DNA of 64,000 bases from JADYZU01 sp964540965. GTDB taxonomy: Bacteria; Pseudomonadota; Alphaproteobacteria; Rhodobacterales; Rhodobacteraceae. A model generated the notes under the pieces. The model did no database searches, was not told where the DNA came from, and was given only the letters and a program-made list of their open reading frames with translations. The stretch is from the NCBI GenBank assembly GCA_964540965.1, contig CAZIOT010000007.1, positions 124,001-188,000 on the forward strand. The letters are read 5' to 3'. The position numbers and the translations under genes are program-made. This document shows positions 43,826 through 51,758 of the stretch, one piece after another. Position 1 is the first letter of the stretch. The number at the start of each line of letters is the position of its first letter.

Positions 43826-44418
43826 TCCAGCGCCGCGTCGCCATCCTGATTTCCGGCGGCGGGTCGAACATGCTGGCGCTGCTGCGCTCGATGACGCCCG
43901 ACCATCCGGCACGGCCGGTGCTGGTCCTATCGAACGATCCCGCGGCCGGCGGGCTGGAGAAGGCCCGCGATCTGGGCGTGCCCGCCGTTGCAGTCGATCA
44001 CCGGCCCTTCGGCAAGGACCGCCCGGCGTTCGAGGCGGCGATGCAGGCCGAACTCGACCGTGCCGGCGCCGATCTGCTGTGCCTTGCCGGCTTCATGCGC
44101 ATCCTGACGCCGGGCTTTACCGGCCATTGGGCGGGGCGCTGCCTGAACATCCACCCCTCGCTCCTGCCGAAATATCAGGGTCTGCACACCCATGCCCGCG
44201 CCATCGCCGCCGGCGATGCGCAAGCCGGCTGCACCGTGCATGAAGTGACCGCGGCGCTGGACGATGGCCCGATCCTGGGTCAGGCGCGGGTGCCGGTGCT
44301 GCCCGGCGACACGGCCGAGGCGCTGGCCGCCCGGGTGCTGCCCATGGAACATAGGCTCTATCCGGCAGTGCTGCGGCGCTATGCGGCGGGCGACCGGACG
44401 CCGGTGCTGCTGCCGTAA
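43822..44418 (+). CDS. purN: Phosphoribosylglycinamide formyltransferase
   Basis: Formyl-THF-dependent GAR transformylase. The 198-residue protein has VAILISGGGSNM, AGFMRILTPGF and the catalytic region NIHPSLLPKYQGLHTHARAI with a downstream aspartate in ALDDGPIL. It starts with GTG at 43822, overlapping the purM stop by four bases (GTGA). Confidence 0.96.
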   Translation: MIQRRVAILISGGGSNMLALLRSMTPDHPARPVLVLSNDPAAGGLEKARDLGVPAVAVDHRPFGKDRPAFEAAMQAELDRAGADLLCLAGFMRILTPGFTGHWAGRCLNIHPSLLPKYQGLHTHARAIAAGDAQAGCTVHEVTAALDDGPILGQARVPVLPGDTAEALAARVLPMEHRLYPAVLRRYAAGDRTPVLLP

Positions 44419-44463
44419 GGAAATTCGCGAATTTCCTGCGCCTGCCGCAAAATTCGCGAATTT
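44419..44463. repeat. Paired AATTCGCGAATT palindromes (second pair)
   Basis: A perfect 18-base palindrome (44419-44436, GGAAATTCGCGAATTTCC) and a 14-base one (44450-44463) with the same core; centres 29 bp apart. They begin directly after the purN stop and precede rnd by about 67 bases. Confidence 0.85.
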
Positions 44464-44530
44464 CGCGCCCGCCTTTCCATCCACGCCGCAATCGCCTATC
44501 ACCGACGGGACTCCAAATCCCGACGGTTCC

Positions 44531-45688
44531 ATGGACATCATCACCACGACCGAGGCGCTGGCCGCCTTCTGTGCGACAGCCGCGACATTTCCGTATGTGA
44601 CCGTCGATACCGAATTCCTGCGCGAGCGGACCTATTATTCCAGGCTTTGCCTGGTGCAGCTAGCCCATCCCGGCAAGGGCGACGAAGGCGCCGTGCTGGT
44701 CGATCCCCTGGCCGAGGGGCTGGATCTGACGCCGCTTTACGACCTGTTCCGCAATCCCGCCGTGGTCAAGGTGTTCCACGCCGCGCGGCAGGATCTGGAA
44801 ATCTTCGTCGTCGACCGCGGCATCATTCCGGCGCCGCTGTTCGACACCCAGGTCGCCGCCATGGTCTGCGGTTTCGGCGAACAGGCCGGATACGAAACCC
44901 TGGTCAAGAAGATCGCCAAGGCCGAGGTCGACAAATCCTCGCGCTTTACCGACTGGTCGCGGCGGCCCCTGTCGGACGCCCAGCAGAAATACGCCCTGGC
45001 CGATGTCACCCATCTGCGGATGATCTACGAATACCTTGCCGCCCGGCTGGAAAAGACCGGCCGTGCCGCCTGGGTGGCCGAGGAAATGGCGGTGCTGAAC
45101 GACCCGGAAACCTATCGCACCCGCCCCGAGGATGCCTGGGAACGGGTCAAGACCCGCACCAACTCGGCCCGGTTTCTGGCCGTGGTCCGCGAACTGGCGC
45201 GCTTTCGCGAAGACTATGCCCAGACCCGTGACGTGCCGCGAAGCCGCGTGTTCAAGGACGATGCGCTGGTCGAGCTCGCCTCGACCAAGCCGCTGACCGA
45301 GGCCGACCTGGCCAAGTCGCGCCTGCTGCTGCGCGAGGCGCGGCGCGGCGACATCCAGGAGGGGATCCTTGCCGCGATCCGGCGCGCGGTCGAGATGAAG
45401 CCCGAGGATCTGCCCAAGGTCGTCCATGAACGCGACCAGTTGCAGGTCAATCCGGCCTTGGCCGACCTTCTGCGCGTGCTGCTCAAGGCGCGGTCGGATG
45501 CCGAGGGCGTGGCGCCCAAGCTGATCGCCTCTTCGGCCGAGCTTGACGCCATCGCCGCCGGGGAACGCGACGTGCCGGCCCTGCACGGCTGGCGGCACGA
45601 GGTATTCGGGGCCGAGGCGATCCTGCTGTGCGAAGGCAAGGTGGCGCTGGCCGCGAAGGGGCAGAACGTGGTGGCGGTACGGCTTTAG
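44531..45688 (+). CDS. rnd: Ribonuclease D
   Basis: 3'-5' exoribonuclease of the DEDD family that trims tRNA and other small RNA ends. The 385-residue protein has ExoI VDTEFLRERTYY (24-35), ExoII FHAARQDLEIF, ExoIII around YALADVTHLRMIYEYL, and an HRDC domain (about 205-285). ATG 44531 follows the palindromes; a purine-rich site is poor. The stop overlaps the convergent lipoprotein stop by four bases. Confidence 0.95.
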   Translation: MDIITTTEALAAFCATAATFPYVTVDTEFLRERTYYSRLCLVQLAHPGKGDEGAVLVDPLAEGLDLTPLYDLFRNPAVVKVFHAARQDLEIFVVDRGIIPAPLFDTQVAAMVCGFGEQAGYETLVKKIAKAEVDKSSRFTDWSRRPLSDAQQKYALADVTHLRMIYEYLAARLEKTGRAAWVAEEMAVLNDPETYRTRPEDAWERVKTRTNSARFLAVVRELARFREDYAQTRDVPRSRVFKDDALVELASTKPLTEADLAKSRLLLREARRGDIQEGILAAIRRAVEMKPEDLPKVVHERDQLQVNPALADLLRVLLKARSDAEGVAPKLIASSAELDAIAAGERDVPALHGWRHEVFGAEAILLCEGKVALAAKGQNVVAVRL

Positions 45689-46140
45689 CGCCGCGCCTCG
45701 CGCGCGTTCGACTGGCCCTGCACGCGGATGACGGAAATCCCGGCCAGATCCGCGGCATCAAGGCTGCGGGCCACGGTCACGACCTGTTGTCCGCCGCCCG
45801 GCGCTGCCGGCGCCTCGACCCGGAAATCATAGGTCAGCACGCCGTCGGCGCGGCCGGTTTCCACCAGTTGCGCGTTGAACCAGCCCTGTCCGGGGGCAAC
45901 CCCGGTGGCGCGCAGGATCGCGCCGCTGACGGTCGGCTCGATCGCCATCCCGGTCACCTGCGCCACCGGCTGGCGCAGGTCATAGGTCGCACTTGCGCCT
46001 TCGGGCACCAGCGGCCCCTGCGCGGCCGAGGGCACCGAGGGGCCGAACCAGTTCAGCGGGTTCAGCCGCGATTCCGCAAGACGGGCGCAGCCCGGCAGCG
46101 CAACGGCAAGGGCAAGGATCAGGGGCAGGGCGCGCGTCAT
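45685..46140 (-). CDS. Predicted lipoprotein of unknown function
   Basis: A 151-residue protein with a lipoprotein signal (LALAVALPGCARLAE, Cys about 18). Mature residues show a conserved-looking LNPLNWFGPS near 26-36 and an extended beta pattern (VTGMAIEPTVSGAILRATG, LTYDFRVEAPA). I recognise a Rhodobacteraceae lipoprotein type without known role. It diverges from sufE. Confidence 0.75.
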   Translation of the reverse strand: MTRALPLILALAVALPGCARLAESRLNPLNWFGPSVPSAAQGPLVPEGASATYDLRQPVAQVTGMAIEPTVSGAILRATGVAPGQGWFNAQLVETGRADGVLTYDFRVEAPAAPGGGQQVVTVARSLDAADLAGISVIRVQGQSNAREARR

Positions 46141-46247
46141 CGGGTCTTTCCATGCTTTTCACCGGGGTAGCGGAAACTGCGCCCCTTGAAAAGCGGCTCT
46201 GGACCTTTGGCCCGGTCCGGCCTAGGTCGGACAGGCAGGAGCACGCC

Positions 46248-46661
46248 ATGGCCACGCCAGCCTTCGAGGACATCGCCGAAACCTTTGAATTCCTCGACGA
46301 TTGGGAGGACCGCTATCGCCATGTCATCGAACTGGGCAAGGCGATGGAACCGCTGGAAGCGGTCTGGCAGGTGCCGGCCTACAAGGTGACAGGCTGCGCC
46401 AGCCAGGTCTGGATCGTGCCCGATACCACCGGCGGCATCCTGCATTTCCGCGGCGATTCCGACGCGATGATCGTCCGCGGCCTGATCGCGGTCCTGCATG
46501 CGCTCTATGACGGGCTGCCGCTCGATCAGGTGGCTGCGGTGGATGCCAAGGCGGAACTGGCGCGGCTGGGCCTGGAAGAAAACCTGTCGGCGCAACGGTC
46601 GAACGGGCTGCGGTCGATGATCCAGCGGCTGCGGGACGTGGCGGCGGGCAATTTCCAGTAA
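46248..46661 (+). CDS. sufE: SufE family sulfur acceptor
   Basis: Accepts persulfide from cysteine desulfurase SufS for Fe-S cluster assembly. The 137-residue protein starts MATPAFEDIAETFEFL and has the sulfur-accepting cysteine in YKVTGCASQVWI (Cys about 50). AGGAG lies six bases before ATG 46248. The rest of a suf operon is not in the window, although a SufBCD-associated protein gene is at 60950. Confidence 0.93.
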   Translation: MATPAFEDIAETFEFLDDWEDRYRHVIELGKAMEPLEAVWQVPAYKVTGCASQVWIVPDTTGGILHFRGDSDAMIVRGLIAVLHALYDGLPLDQVAAVDAKAELARLGLEENLSAQRSNGLRSMIQRLRDVAAGNFQ

Positions 46662-46671
46662 TTGCCTTGTC

Positions 46672-46695
46672 CGCGGAATTTCTAGAAATTCCGCG
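46672..46695. repeat. 24-base perfect palindrome between sufE and DUF1638 gene
   Basis: CGCGGAATTTCT and its complement meet at the TCTAGA centre. It gives a 12-bp stem, and the minus-strand stop codon TAG of the DUF1638 gene is inside it (46684-46682). It resembles the AATTCGCGAATT elements in having GGAATTT-type arms but a different core. Probably a bidirectional terminator. Confidence 0.8.
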
Positions 46696-47332
46696 TGGTT
46701 GCAAGCCATTCTTCAAGGTCGCCATAGCCGGTCCGCCGCCGTTCGAACGGCAGTCCCAGCCGCGCGGCCGCCGCTTCGGCCTGTCTGGTCAGGACGGGGT
46801 CGTCGGTCTGCGCCAGATAGACCAGCTTTTCGTAATTGCCGAAATACATCTCGCGCAACTCGGGGTGGCGGTCGAGTCCCAGCGGGCGGATGACAAAGGC
46901 GTCGAACTGCCGGGCGAGGAAATCGGTGAGGTAGAAGGCGGTCGCCTCGTCCCGCGCGGCGAAGGCGGCATTGCCTTCGAAAAAGCTGTAGCAATGCGGG
47001 CCGGGGATCATCGTCACGCCCAGCCGGTCGCAGATCGCCTGCAACTGGCCGCCGGTGCCGCAATCGGCATAGGCGACAAAGACCGCGCCATAGCGGCCGG
47101 CCGCCTCGGCCACCGCCTGCTCCACGGCAGCGCCGATGCGGTCGGGGCGGTTGTGCAGGATTGCAGGAAGACATTGCAGATCAACATGCTGCAAGCCGTT
47201 CTTCGCGCAGATGTCAAGGATCTCGCGCGCGAGCGCCCCGCAGGCGATGACCAGCACCCGACCCTGCCCGGCGGGGGCTAGGCCGGTATCGGTCAGGGTG
47301 TCATCGGCAGGCGCGCTGTCGGGCACGGGCAC
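46682..47332 (-). CDS. DUF1638 protein (GTG start)
   Basis: A 216-residue protein of DUF1638, often next to corrinoid methyltransferase genes. It shows VLVIACGALAREILDI near 25-40, VFVAYADCGTGGQLQAICD and PGPHCYSFFEGN, with several conserved cysteines and a histidine suggestive of metal binding. I choose GTG 47332, six bases after a near-perfect GGAAGGAGG; the GTG six bases later is second best. It follows the corrinoid protein gene by 31 bases. Confidence 0.85.
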   Translation of the reverse strand: MPVPDSAPADDTLTDTGLAPAGQGRVLVIACGALAREILDICAKNGLQHVDLQCLPAILHNRPDRIGAAVEQAVAEAAGRYGAVFVAYADCGTGGQLQAICDRLGVTMIPGPHCYSFFEGNAAFAARDEATAFYLTDFLARQFDAFVIRPLGLDRHPELREMYFGNYEKLVYLAQTDDPVLTRQAEAAAARLGLPFERRRTGYGDLEEWLATTRNF

Positions 47333-47363
47333 GGGTGCCTCCTTCCGGCCGCCTTGGCACAGA

Positions 47364-48062
47364 TCAGGCCGCGGTCCCCTGATTGTGCTTGCGGGCGACA
47401 AAGGTCTTGGCGGTTTCCACCGCGACCGCGGCATCGCGGCAATAGGCATCGGCACCGATCGCCCTGCCGAATTCTTCGTTCAGGGGCGCACCGCCGACAA
47501 GGACGATATAATCCTCGCGGATGCCTTTTTCCTTCAACGTGTCGATGACGACCTTCATGTAGGGCATCGTCGTGGTCAGAAGGGCGGACATGCCAAGGAT
47601 ATCGGGCTTTTCGGCCTCCATCGCGTCAAGGTATTTCTCGACCGAGTTGTTGATGCCAAGGTCCACCACCTCGAACCCGGCGCCTTCCATCATCATCGAG
47701 ACAAGGTTCTTGCCGATGTCGTGGATGTCGCCCTTGACGGTGCCGATGACCATCTTGCCGACGCGCGGCGCGCCGGTTTCGGCCAGAAGCGGCTTGAGGA
47801 TCGCCATGCCGCCCTTCATCGCATTGGCGGCAAGCAGCACTTCGGGCACGAACAGGATGCCGTCGCGGAAATCGGCGCCAACGATGGTCATGCCGCCGAC
47901 CAGAGCCTTGGTCAGCACGTCATAGGGCGCCCAGCCGCGGCCGAGCAGGATGTTCACACCCTCTTCGATCTCTTCCTTGAGGCCATCGTAGAGGTCGTCG
48001 AACATCTGCGCGACAAGATCGTCGTCGTCGAGTTCGGACAGGATGATGTCGTCGTCGGCCAT
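47364..48062 (-). CDS. Corrinoid (B12-binding) protein, MtbC/MttC type
   Basis: A 232-residue methyl-carrier protein of methylamine/betaine methyltransfer systems. The N-terminal helical cap (LKEEIEEGVNILL) is followed by the B12-binding domain with DIHDIGKNLVSMM (D-x-H-x-x-G, about 110-122) and ALLTTTMPYMKVVID and VGGAPLNEEF downstream. The matching methyltransferase (MttB or MtgB type) is not beside it here, so its partner must lie elsewhere. Acidic N-terminus. Confidence 0.9.
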   Translation of the reverse strand: MADDDIILSELDDDDLVAQMFDDLYDGLKEEIEEGVNILLGRGWAPYDVLTKALVGGMTIVGADFRDGILFVPEVLLAANAMKGGMAILKPLLAETGAPRVGKMVIGTVKGDIHDIGKNLVSMMMEGAGFEVVDLGINNSVEKYLDAMEAEKPDILGMSALLTTTMPYMKVVIDTLKEKGIREDYIVLVGGAPLNEEFGRAIGADAYCRDAAVAVETAKTFVARKHNQGTAA

Positions 48063-48207
48063 GGCTGCCTCTGGTTCTTCTGCTGCCCCCCGTTCATGCG
48101 CCGGATCGGGCCGACAGGGAATATGAAATCCGACATCGGCTGGCGCGTCCGCGACAGGGGATCAGGCGGGGGCTTGCCATGTTCCCCATTTGTTCTAGGT
48201 TGGACCC

Positions 48208-49296
48208 ATGTCCGACAGCGAAATCCCCCTCGACCCGGCGCGGCTGCGCGGCAGGGCCGCCGCATCGAACGCCGGCAGCCGGTATGACCGGCTGAGCAGC
48301 GTCCTGATCGACGACGGCTGGGGCCGGGACGAGGATCTGCCGCCGTTCCGCACCGAAGTGCGCGAGGAGGTGCCGCGGACCATCATCAGCCGCAACACCT
48401 CGCCCGACATCGGCTTTGACCGCTCGATCAATCCCTACCGGGGCTGCGAGCATGGCTGCATCTATTGTTTCGCCCGGCCAAGCCACGCCTATTGGGGCCT
48501 GTCGCCCGGCCTTGATTTCGAGACGAAGCTGACGGCGAAGCCCGATGCGGCGCGGATTCTGGAACGCGAGCTGCGCGCGCGATCCTATCGCCCGGCGGTC
48601 ATCGCCATCGGCACCAACACCGACCCTTACCAGCCGATCGAACGCGACCGCGGCATCATGCGCGCCGTCCTGTCGGTGCTGGCCGAGTATCGCCATCCGG
48701 TCGCGATCACCACCAAGGGCACGCTGATCGAACGCGACATCGACATCCTGGCGCCGATGGCCGCCGCGGGGCTGGCGCGCGTCGGCATCTCTCTCACCAC
48801 GCTGGACGCGGCCGTGTCGCGGGCGATGGAGCCGCGGGTGCCGGCGCCGGCCCGTCGCCTTGCCACCATCCGCGCCCTCTCTGCGGCCGGCATCCCGGTG
48901 CGGGTGATGATCGCGCCGGTGGTGCCGGCGCTTACCGATCACGAGACCGAGGCGATTCTGGCGGCGGCGAAAGAGGCCGGGGCAGAGGCGGCCTCCTTTA
49001 TCGTCCTGCGCTTGCCGCACGAGGTGGCGGGCCTGTTCCGCGACTGGGTGCAGGACCGTTTCCCCGACCGCGCCGCGCGGATCATGGGCCGGGTGCGCGA
49101 ATTGCACGGCGGCCGCGATTACGACCCAGCCTTCGGCAAGCGCATGACCGGCGAGGGAGAATGGGCGCGGCTGATGCAGGCGCGGTTCCAGATCGCCGCG
49201 CGCCGGCTGGGACTGGATGGCAGGCAGCCGGCGTTGCGCACCGACCTGTTCCACCTGCCGCCCCGGCCCGGCGACCAGTTGACCCTTGGACTGTAG
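48208..49296 (+). CDS. Radical SAM protein (PA0069/SplB-like)
   Basis: A 362-residue radical SAM enzyme. The cluster motif is CEHGCIYCFARPSHAYWG (three cysteines, about 79-86), preceded by YRGCE; the core continues with GTNTDPYQPIERDRGIMRA and VGISLTTLDAAVSRAMEPR. It matches the uncharacterised PA0069 group and is related to spore photoproduct lyase; the substrate is unknown. It diverges from the corrinoid protein gene and ends in a hairpin repeat. Confidence 0.9.
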   Translation: MSDSEIPLDPARLRGRAAASNAGSRYDRLSSVLIDDGWGRDEDLPPFRTEVREEVPRTIISRNTSPDIGFDRSINPYRGCEHGCIYCFARPSHAYWGLSPGLDFETKLTAKPDAARILERELRARSYRPAVIAIGTNTDPYQPIERDRGIMRAVLSVLAEYRHPVAITTKGTLIERDIDILAPMAAAGLARVGISLTTLDAAVSRAMEPRVPAPARRLATIRALSAAGIPVRVMIAPVVPALTDHETEAILAAAKEAGAEAASFIVLRLPHEVAGLFRDWVQDRFPDRAARIMGRVRELHGGRDYDPAFGKRMTGEGEWARLMQARFQIAARRLGLDGRQPALRTDLFHLPPRPGDQLTLGL

Positions 49297-49314
49297 GGTG
49301 GGCAAGCGCCCACC
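49297..49314. terminator. GGTGGGC hairpin (dispersed repeat, copy 3)
   Basis: A 7-bp stem (49297-49303 with 49308-49314), loop AAGC, preceded by CTGTAGG as in the copy at 27642. It lies between the convergent radical SAM and MmcQ-like genes. Confidence 0.7.
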
Positions 49315-49317
49315 GCG

Positions 49318-49653
49318 TCACCCCAACCCCGCCTGCACCTTCTTTGGCAGGCCGGCGCGCACGATGTCGTAGGACGTCTTCAGCCGGTGCAGCAATTCGT
49401 CGTCGCCCACATCCTCGGGCAGATGCACCCAGGATCGGTGGAAATACGGCGCCCGCGTGCCGATGCCCATCTCGATCAGCCGTTCGGCGGTGTCGATGGA
49501 ATCGGTCTTGACGCTGACCCCGGTGCTGACCGCACCGACAGAGGCGAACATCTTGCCGCCGACCTTCCAGGCGTCATGGCCGCCGCCCCAGGGGTCCGAG
49601 ACCAGGGCTCCGGGCAGGGTGGAACAGAAGGCGTTGACGCGGGCGCGGGACAT
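49318..49653 (-). CDS. MmcQ/YjbR family protein
   Basis: A 111-residue protein of the CyaY-like MmcQ/YjbR fold. It has LPGALVSDPWGGGHDAWKVGGKMFA near 13-37, and RAPYFHRSWVHLPED. The family is called DNA-binding by fold similarity; the function is unknown. ATG at 49653 fits the family start; an ATG twelve codons upstream is less likely. Confidence 0.85.
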   Translation of the reverse strand: MSRARVNAFCSTLPGALVSDPWGGGHDAWKVGGKMFASVGAVSTGVSVKTDSIDTAERLIEMGIGTRAPYFHRSWVHLPEDVGDDELLHRLKTSYDIVRAGLPKKVQAGLG

Positions 49654-49688
49654 GGCCCTCATGCTGGCACGGGAAACGGGGGCGGGCA

Positions 49689-50216
49689 ATGGAGCATGTG
49701 GCGCTCTTGCGCGGGGTGAATATCGGCGGCGTCAAGGTGGTGATGGCCGATCTCCGGCGGATCGCGGCGGGGCTGGGCTGGGGCAATCCGCAGACCTTCA
49801 TCGCCTCGGGCAACCTGCTGTTCACCGCGCCGGCGGGCGACCACGCACCCCGGCTCGAGGCGGCGCTGGCGGCGGAATATGGCCGCCGGATCGAGGTGAT
49901 CGTGCGCGATACCGACGCCATGCGCGCGGCCCTCGCCGCCTGTCCCTTTGACCCTAAGGAGGGGCGGCATGTGCATGTGTTCTTCCTGTGGTCCACGCCG
50001 GTGATGGACCGCGATCTTTACGACGCCCTGCGCACAGAGTCCGAGGAACTGTTCTTGCAAGACCGCCTCGCCTGGCTTCATGCGCCCGAAGGCGTCGGCC
50101 GGTCGAAACTGGCCGAGAGGCTGGACCGGGTGCTGCCCGGCACGCAGATGACCGCCCGAAACCTCAACACCCTGCGCAGCCTTGTCGAAATGCTGGACGC
50201 GCGGGCGGGCGGCTGA
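49689..50216 (+). CDS. DUF1697 family protein
   Basis: A 175-residue protein with the DUF1697 pattern: HVALLRGVNIGGVKVVMADL at the start, VRTFIASGNLLF-like FIASGNLLFTA near 38-48, and VGRSKLAERLDRVL plus TARNLNTLRSLVEML at the end. No biochemical function is known. It diverges from the MmcQ-like gene. Confidence 0.9.
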   Translation: MEHVALLRGVNIGGVKVVMADLRRIAAGLGWGNPQTFIASGNLLFTAPAGDHAPRLEAALAAEYGRRIEVIVRDTDAMRAALAACPFDPKEGRHVHVFFLWSTPVMDRDLYDALRTESEELFLQDRLAWLHAPEGVGRSKLAERLDRVLPGTQMTARNLNTLRSLVEMLDARAGG

Positions 50217-50345
50217 TAAGCCGCATCGCATGACGACCTGCCGCATCATCCGCTGCTGCATCATTACCTGCTGACATCCGTCGCGCGGGCTGTCGTCGTT
50301 CCCCAGAATGAAGCCACCCCGCGGGCGCCACCCCAAGGGCCGCAC

Positions 50346-51758
50346 ATGACCATCCGCCTGCGCAATTCGCTGACCCGCAAGGTCGAGGATTTCGTGCCGA
50401 TCGACCCGGCCGATGTGCGGATCTATGTCTGCGGGCCGACGGTCTATGACCGCGCCCATCTGGGAAATGCCCGGCCGGTGGTGGTGTTCGATGTGCTGTA
50501 TCGCCTGCTGCGCCATGTCCATGGCGCCGATCACGTCACCTATGTGCGCAACTTCACCGACGTCGACGACAAGATCAACGCCGAGGCGCTGCGGCGGCGC
50601 GAGGCCGGCGCGCCGGGCAGCCTTGAGGATCTGATCCACCAGCGGACCGAGGAAACCATCGGCTGGTATCACGCCGACATGGACGCGCTTGGCGCTCTCC
50701 GCCCGGATCATGAACCGCGCGCCACCGCCTATATCGCGCCGATGATCGCCATGATCGACCGGCTGATCGCCGGCGGCCATGCCTATGCGGCCGAGGGGCA
50801 TGTGCTGTTCCGCGTCCGGTCCTATGCGGCCTATGGCGCGCTGTCGGGCAGGTCGGTCGACGACATGATCGCCGGCGCACGGGTCGAGGTCGCGCCCTTC
50901 AAGGAAGACCCGCTGGATTTCGTGCTGTGGAAGCCGTCGGACGCCGAAACGCCGGGCTGGGACAGCCCCTGGGGCCGGGGGCGGCCCGGCTGGCATATCG
51001 AATGCTCGGCGATGAGCTATGAATTGCTGGGCGACACGTTCGACATCCATGGCGGCGGCATCGACCTGCAGTTCCCCCACCACGAGAACGAGATCGCCCA
51101 ATCCCTTTGCGCCCATCCCGAAGGCGGCTTTGCCCGCTACTGGCTGCATAACGAGATGCTGCTGGTCGAGGGCCGGAAGATGTCGAAATCGCTGGGCAAT
51201 TTCTTTACCGTCCGCGACCTGCTGGATCAGGGCGTGCCGGGCGAGGTGATCCGGTTCGTGCTGCTGGGCACGCATTATTCCAAGCCGATGGACTGGACGG
51301 AGGAAAAGGCATCGACCGCCCGTGAAATACTTTGGGATTTCATGTCCGTGACGCACGGAGTGGATCCGGCAGAGCCGGATCTCGAAGTCGTTTCAGCATT
51401 GTCCGACGACTTGAATACCGCCGAAGCAATCGCCAGACTTCATGAACTGCGCAAGCAGGGAAAAGGCGCCGAATTGCTGGCAAGTGCGCGGCTCATGGGC
51501 TTGCTCGCAGCCAGACCCACGGCCGGAGCCATTGGTTGGGGTCCAACCGAAGAGGCGATGAGTGTGGCGGCTGCCATTGCGAGGCGATTTGCAGAAATGC
51601 GTGCCAACCGGGACTTCGCCGCTGCCGACGAATTGCGGGCGCGCGCTCGGGATGCAGGGGTCGAGTTGCAGGTAACGAAGCAGCACCTTGGCCAAGGTGC
51701 GATTGGAAAGGTGATGTCAAACTTCGACATTGATCTTGCAAAGGCATTGCAGAATTGA
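50346..51758 (+). CDS. cysS: Cysteinyl-tRNA synthetase, mosaic 3' end
   Basis: Class I synthetase charging tRNA-Cys. The 470-residue protein has CGPTVYDRAHLGNARP (about 25-40, Cys zinc ligand and HIGH-type motif) and KMSKSLGNF near 278. From about 51300 (residue ~318) the base composition changes: A- and T-ending codons become common and GC drops visibly, whereas the first two thirds use almost only G/C third positions. The protein stays in frame and keeps the C-terminal DALR/anticodon features (LSDDLNTAEAIARLHEL). The stop overlaps the cimA TTG start. A local recombination event is the simplest reading. Confidence 0.95.
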   Translation: MTIRLRNSLTRKVEDFVPIDPADVRIYVCGPTVYDRAHLGNARPVVVFDVLYRLLRHVHGADHVTYVRNFTDVDDKINAEALRRREAGAPGSLEDLIHQRTEETIGWYHADMDALGALRPDHEPRATAYIAPMIAMIDRLIAGGHAYAAEGHVLFRVRSYAAYGALSGRSVDDMIAGARVEVAPFKEDPLDFVLWKPSDAETPGWDSPWGRGRPGWHIECSAMSYELLGDTFDIHGGGIDLQFPHHENEIAQSLCAHPEGGFARYWLHNEMLLVEGRKMSKSLGNFFTVRDLLDQGVPGEVIRFVLLGTHYSKPMDWTEEKASTAREILWDFMSVTHGVDPAEPDLEVVSALSDDLNTAEAIARLHELRKQGKGAELLASARLMGLLAARPTAGAIGWGPTEEAMSVAAAIARRFAEMRANRDFAAADELRARARDAGVELQVTKQHLGQGAIGKVMSNFDIDLAKALQN

